From Desulforhopalus sp. (GTDB lineage Bacteria > Desulfobacterota > Desulfobulbia > Desulfobulbales > Desulfocapsaceae): DNA of 10,488 nt. Under the pieces are notes generated by a model. That model saw only the letters and a list, made by a program, of their open reading frames with translations, had not been told where the DNA came from and searched no databases. Shown here in pieces: positions 7,151 to 10,488 of the stretch. The position numbers and the translations under genes are program-made. The stretch's first letter is position 1. Each line of letters starts with the position of its first letter. The stretch spans positions 1-10,488 of the forward strand of contig JALNVI010000084.1 of assembly GCA_023231425.1 (NCBI GenBank). Direction: 5' to 3'.

Positions 7151-9153
7151 ACAATCACCCACAGCAAAAAGAGTAAGGTAAAGAAAGAATAGGCAAGGTA
7201 GACACGAAGGTTTCCTCCCTGGATGCGAGATGTCCTTTGGGCAATTTGCAGGAGGAGCTTGCCTATGGGGATATAGAATACCAGCCAGCTCCAGTCGCTA
7301 ATCTTGATGAAATATCGTGGTCCTCTCCCCGGTTGCGCCGGTTCAGTCTTTTCAAAAATACACCAGACAAACGAAAAAATGCGGCGTATGGGCATGGAAA
7401 AGGATGCGGCGGTGTATTGCATGCGGGGGGTGAGCGGACCAAACCCGCAATCCCAGGCAGGAGCAATACGAATGCGATTGTCACGTTTTAAGGGATGAAG
7501 AAAGAAAAACACGATCAGCCAGCTCACCAAAAGTCCGAGCAGGACAGAGGGCGCGCCATATGAGGCAGTCTGTTTGTCTATCGGAGTCAGCCATAACCAG
7601 CTGTTACCGGCAGCTTTTGCTAAACCAGTACCAAGGAGTTGTTCCGGAATGGTGCTGATTGCGATTACTGTCCACGTTGGGAATATGCCAAAACCGAGGC
7701 AGCACAGGGCCAGAATAACCTGGGCAGACTTCATGCCAAAGGAAACTTCCTGTGCCTCCGCCGCTTGTCTGCTTCGCGGACGTCCGAGGAAAATAACCCC
7801 ATACACTTTGACAAAACAGGCAATCGCCAGGGCACTCGTTAAGGCAAGCATGGCTGATGCTACCGGAATCATTGCTCCCAAAATACCACTTTTCAGCACC
7901 GTCCCCTGCAGTGCTGCTTGAAAGATCAGCCATTCGGAAACAAATCCGTTAAATGGAGGAAGCGCGCAAATGCTGATGCAGCCAATCAAAAAGCAGATTG
8001 CAGTCACCGGCATTCTCCGTACCAGTCCGCCCATATTTTCCATATCATGGTGGTGACTCTGCTGCAGTACCGCGCCTGCCCCCAAAAAGAGCAGGCTCTT
8101 GAAAAGAGCATGGTTTAAACAATGATAGAGGGCGGCAATAAGAGCAACAGCGGCAATTCCCGTGTGACCAGTTGCCGAAAAAATCATCGACAAGCCGAGG
8201 CCAATATAAATAATGCCGATATTTTCAACGCTGTGGTAGGCCAGTAACCGCTTGAGGTCGTGCTGCATGAGAGCATACAATACCCCCAGCACGGCTGAAG
8301 CCGCGCCAATCAACAGCACCAGAACCCCCCACTGCCACAGGATGCCCCCTAAAAGGTCCCAGACAAACCGAATAAAGCCATACACTGCCACCTTGAGCAT
8401 AACCCCGGACATGAGGGCTGAGACATGTGAAGGTGCCACCGGATGGGCCTGTGGGAGCCAGACGTGCAGTGGCACGATTCCGGCCTTCATGCCAAAGCCG
8501 ACGAAGGCCAGCAAAAAGGCGATGGTCGCCCAGGTCGGGCTCAACTGGGCGGTGGCCATTGCGTAAAAGCTGAAACTGCCGCCAAAAGCAGCAAGAACGC
8601 CATAGGCAAGGAGAATAATTGCGCCACCGATAACAGCCATCAGCAGATAGAGAAAAGCAGCACTGCGATTTTCTGCTTTGTGATGCTCGAATACAACCAG
8701 AAAATAACTTGAGACAGACATGATTTCCCAGGCGACCATAAAGGAAAAGGCATCCGTTGCCAGTAAAACAAAAAGCATTGCGGCAACAAACAGGCCTGTA
8801 AAAAATGTTAGAGTCCCAGGCGGTTGTGGCCCTCCTATATGCTCCTTTATATAGTTAGGTCCGTAGCATGCTGTAATCGAGGTGATGGTTCCAACAATAA
8901 AGAGAAAAAAACCGGATAGGGGGTCGATGTGTAAAAGCACTTGCCGCCAGGGGAGGCCGAGGGGGAGGCCAGCCTGCTCAGTTGCGACAGTCAGCAAGGC
9001 GAGTGCTCCACCCCATGCTGCAGCAATGCCGGAAACACCGAGGAAAATAAACGACAACCTGACCAGCATAAGGGGCCATCGTTGAAAGAACAATGGCACA
9101 ATTGAAGAAAGTAAAGCTGACAAAACAGCGAATTGAGCAAGAGTTAAAGACAT
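7147..9153 (-). CDS. hyfB: HyfB/HycC (NuoL-like) antiporter-type proton-channel subunit
   Basis: The product is a 668-residue membrane protein and the first gene of the operon. It belongs to the NuoL/Mrp antiporter family, with roughly 16 helices. Channel residues are present: E143 in AWEIMS, K223 in GFGMKAG, H230 and H237 in LHVWLPQAHPVAPSH, and K254 in MLKVAVY. The C-terminal portion (about 570-620) has WDCGFGPLTPRMQYTA and PIRRIFSF, a segment typical of HycC/HyfB and absent from NuoL, so this is a hydrogenase-type subunit. Its length is normal for HyfB. The start at ATG 9153 follows AAGGG with suitable spacing. A candidate promoter lies 20-45 bases upstream. The next gene begins inside its stop codon, which implies coupled translation. 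Confidence 0.92.
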   Translation of the reverse strand: MSLTLAQFAVLSALLSSIVPLFFQRWPLMLVRLSFIFLGVSGIAAAWGGALALLTVATEQAGLPLGLPWRQVLLHIDPLSGFFLFIVGTITSITACYGPNYIKEHIGGPQPPGTLTFFTGLFVAAMLFVLLATDAFSFMVAWEIMSVSSYFLVVFEHHKAENRSAAFLYLLMAVIGGAIILLAYGVLAAFGGSFSFYAMATAQLSPTWATIAFLLAFVGFGMKAGIVPLHVWLPQAHPVAPSHVSALMSGVMLKVAVYGFIRFVWDLLGGILWQWGVLVLLIGAASAVLGVLYALMQHDLKRLLAYHSVENIGIIYIGLGLSMIFSATGHTGIAAVALIAALYHCLNHALFKSLLFLGAGAVLQQSHHHDMENMGGLVRRMPVTAICFLIGCISICALPPFNGFVSEWLIFQAALQGTVLKSGILGAMIPVASAMLALTSALAIACFVKVYGVIFLGRPRSRQAAEAQEVSFGMKSAQVILALCCLGFGIFPTWTVIAISTIPEQLLGTGLAKAAGNSWLWLTPIDKQTASYGAPSVLLGLLVSWLIVFFFLHPLKRDNRIRIAPAWDCGFGPLTPRMQYTAASFSMPIRRIFSFVWCIFEKTEPAQPGRGPRYFIKISDWSWLVFYIPIGKLLLQIAQRTSRIQGGNLRVYLAYSFFTLLFLLWVIV

Positions 9154-9171
9154 GCCTGAATCCCTTGTGCA

Positions 9172-9198
9172 GTATTAATGATCAGAAGCAGAGTGCAA
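9172..9198 (-). promoter_or_regulatory. Weak sigma-70-like promoter candidate for the six-gene operon
   Basis: On the minus strand TTGCAC (9198-9193) is followed after 15 bases by TAATAC (9177-9172), then a leader of under 20 bases, an AAGGG ribosome site and ATG 9153. The spacer is shorter than the usual 17, so this is only a candidate. I did not find a -24/-12 (sigma-54) pattern in the bases just upstream. Confidence 0.22.
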
Positions 9199-9240
9199 TT
9201 CTAACGGACTGCATCCGATAAAAAAGCACAGTGGGAGTGT

Positions 9241-9396
9241 TCAGAATTCTGTGTCAGCCTCACTACCTTCCCAATCCTGCTTCACCGCTGGAAGTCTGTC
9301 GGATTTAAAGTTTACATTCCACGCTTCACTCGAACAGGGGCAGCAAAATATTTCATTTAGCTGGTAACCCATATCATCCGAGCGACAGATAACCAT
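9241..9396 (-). CDS. Small open frame of 51 residues upstream of the operon, function unknown
   Basis: ATG 9396 opens a 51-codon frame on the same strand as the operon, ending at TGA 9241-9243, 87 bases before the HyfB-like start. The product is MVICRSDDMGYQLNEIFCC followed by PCSSEAWNVNF, then a strongly acidic end (DWEGSEADTEF). The mix of aromatic, acidic and cysteine residues looks more like a real protein than the neighbouring open frames, and the CCPC cluster plus C4 could bind metal. A stop lies seven codons upstream of the ATG, so it cannot be extended far. There is only a poor ribosome site (GGAT). It could be a small gene, a remnant of one, or chance. I do not recognise a family. 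Confidence 0.3.
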   Translation of the reverse strand: MVICRSDDMGYQLNEIFCCPCSSEAWNVNFKSDRLPAVKQDWEGSEADTEF

Positions 9397-9885
9397 CAAT
9401 CCGGGGTCAAAACTGCTCTATTTACCTTGCTCTTTGACATCTTTTTAAATGATTAGAGCAAATATCCGCTTTAAATTCCATGCCATGGACATAAGTACCC
9501 ATTCCCAGAAAACGGCCTTTACGTCTCGCAGGAAAACTACCGAAAACCCTAAACATGTTTGATGATGCCAAAGACTGTCTCAACCGTGCTCTTTCTTCTG
9601 GCATAAATTTTTCAAACCGTTACAGTCTTGATTTTCTGCCTCATCTTGTCAATAGATTTTGCATCTTCAGGTAAAGAAGCAGGTGTAATAAATCGCGGGC
9701 AAGTGTTGGGTTATGCCAGTCTCTCTCTCTGGAGTAATATCCGGTGCTGGATTAGGACAACAGGTGCAACACTGTGATATGAAAACGAGTGAGCTTGCCG
9801 GTATGGTTCTGTCACCACAACCTGACCGGAGGTTCTCATGCACAGGTACAGGCACTCGCTACCAGCTGATGTAGAAAAAGTTGAT
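9397..9885. other. Gene-poor stretch, no convincing gene seen
   Basis: Both strands carry only short open frames without ribosome sites or recognisable motifs. A 60-codon minus-strand frame (9422-9604) overlaps a similar-length plus-strand frame, and neither stands out. I see no tRNA, CRISPR repeats, insertion-sequence ends or long direct repeats. It may be decayed coding DNA at the junction between the operon and the defence cluster. Confidence 0.4.
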
Positions 9886-10125
9886 GTATAACCGCACCAA
9901 ACGGATTCAAGTTCCCCTCGATTTTTGCAACCCGCCTCTCCCGTTCACACTCCCAACTATCAACCGGATCTTGCCGATTCCAGGCAGCAAACAACTTTAA
10001 AGGACTGGACGACTGGTCTTGAAGCTGCGAAGTTGCTAATTACCCCGAAAGGGAATCTCGAACCTGCAGAAACAATGCTGCTTTATCGGTATGAAACGCC
10101 TGTTGTACTGGAGACGAGCAATTGA
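9886..10125 (+). other. Open frame of about 80 codons before brxA, unrecognised
   Basis: One plus-strand frame is open from after a stop at 9883-9885 to TGA 10123-10125. It has no ATG near its beginning (the first usable start is TTG 9925) and no ribosome site. The later half, with KDWTTGLEAAKLLITPKGN, looks mildly protein-like and the first part is rich in P, S and T. It could be the tail of a broken gene. It ends just before the candidate brxA promoter. Confidence 0.2.
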
Positions 10126-10144
10126 GGCATCTGTCTTCTCTTTG

Positions 10145-10153
10145 TGCTACAAT
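10145..10153 (+). promoter_or_regulatory. Candidate extended -10 promoter of brxA
   Basis: TGCTACAAT matches the extended -10 form (TG-N-TACAAT), which can work without a good -35 box. None is seen at 17 bases, although TTGAGG occurs at 10122-10127 with a 20-base spacer. Transcription would start near 10160, giving a leader of about 40 bases before ATG 10201. Confidence 0.4.
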
Positions 10154-10200
10154 TCAGGTCGTTTGTGTACGTCCTCAAATTGAAAATACATCGTGAAAAT

Positions 10201-10488
10201 ATGACAAAGAAAGAACCCCGCCAAAAGCTCTACAACGGCGAGATCGTAGCCGGTTCTTTGCTGATTCCAGAGAGCAGAAAAATTGCGGGGCTCCTTCTTC
10301 AGAAGGTATCAGCAGAAGAGTGGTACAATGCTGTCGTCATCGAAAATGTTCTCCAGAAAAGAAGTCCTTCTTCTGCACAACGGCAGGCTGTTTTGATTAG
10401 AAATCGACTGCAGCGCATGACGCCGGAACACTGGGCCCTGGTCAAAGAGGGGAATGCAGAGGTCGCCACTCAGGCCCTCCTTGCTTCA
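10201..10488 (+). CDS. brxA: BrxA (DUF1819) N-terminal part, BREX phage-defence system; runs off the right edge
   Basis: The frame is open from ATG 10201 to the window edge, 96 residues, about half of a BrxA protein. The family pattern is clear: YNGEIVAGSLLIPESRKIAG (residues 11-30), EEWYNAVVIENVLQKRS (39-55), RQAVLIRNRLQRMTPEHW (60-77) and EVATQALLAS (87-96). BrxA is a small, mostly helical cytoplasmic protein (NusB-like, reported to bind DNA). It is usually the first gene of type I BREX clusters, followed by brxB, brxC, the methylase pglX, the phosphatase pglZ and the protease-like brxL. These systems methylate host DNA and stop phage replication. Its position as first gene after a gene-poor stretch, with its own promoter-like sequence, fits that order. 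The ribosome site before ATG is weak (GTGAAAAT). GTG 10165 is an alternative in-frame start, but it lies only a few bases after the predicted transcription start. Confidence 0.82.
   Translation, partial: MTKKEPRQKLYNGEIVAGSLLIPESRKIAGLLLQKVSAEEWYNAVVIENVLQKRSPSSAQRQAVLIRNRLQRMTPEHWALVKEGNAEVATQALLAS

Noticed and set aside
1927..9153. Functional hydrogenase-4 or formate hydrogenlyase operon
   Set aside because: The large subunit lacks three of the four Ni-Fe cysteine ligands, and no formate dehydrogenase or ferredoxin subunit is present in the window.
1927..9153. Respiratory complex I (nuo) operon
   Set aside because: The HyfE subunit, the HycC-type C-terminus of the HyfB-like protein and the gene order are those of group 4 hydrogenase-like complexes; NuoA, J, I, E, F and G are absent.
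9422..9604. Minus-strand frame of 60 codons
   Set aside because: No ribosome site or recognisable motif, and an equally open plus-strand frame overlaps it; not distinguishable from chance.
9667..9855. Minus-strand frame of 62 codons rich in P, C and T
   Set aside because: Composition looks non-coding, with no start signal and no family resemblance.
1..10488. CRISPR arrays, tRNA or rRNA genes, insertion-sequence ends
   Set aside because: No regularly spaced repeats, cloverleaf-like sequence, transposase or terminal inverted repeats were seen on reading both strands.

Overview
The window looks like chromosomal DNA of an anaerobic bacterium. I favour a Desulfobacterota-type (sulfate- or metal-reducing) host because of its central operon, but nothing here fixes the species. 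Base composition changes between blocks: the thioesterase gene is G+C-rich, the transporter gene next to it is clearly A+T-rich, and the large operon is near 50%.

Layout. Positions 1-871 hold a possible fragment of an upstream gene and a complete PaaI-type hotdog thioesterase gene on the + strand. Positions 872-1786 hold an EamA/DMT-family exporter gene, also +. A perfect 14-bp inverted repeat follows, between convergent genes. Positions 1927-9153 hold six tightly packed minus-strand genes, transcribed right to left: HyfB-like, HyfC/HycD-like, HyfE-like, HyfF-like, HyfG/HycE-like large subunit and HyfI/HycG-like small subunit. Positions 9154-10140 are gene-poor, with at most one or two small unrecognised frames. 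From 10201 the window runs into the start of a brxA (DUF1819) gene, usually the first core gene of a BREX phage-defence cluster. The rest lies beyond the right edge.

The six-gene operon is the main content. It encodes a membrane complex built like a group 4 [NiFe] hydrogenase or the core of complex I: two antiporter-like proton channels, a NuoH-like anchor, a HyfE subunit, and a peripheral arm of a NuoC+NuoD-like large subunit and a NuoB-like [4Fe-4S] subunit. The small subunit keeps all four cluster cysteines. The large subunit has lost the cysteines that hold nickel and iron: the first CxxC is SGDS, and the C-terminal motif keeps one cysteine. The operon is therefore best read as an energy-converting hydrogenase-related (Ehr) complex and probably not as a working hydrogenase. 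It also has no ferredoxin-like electron-input subunit in this window. Its electron donor and acceptor cannot be told from the sequence.

The operon probably works as a coupled unit. Three of its five junctions are ATGA overlaps, one is a 1-nt gap and one a 20-nt gap. The thioesterase and the exporter show no functional link to it. The BREX gene marks the start of what is probably a defence island.
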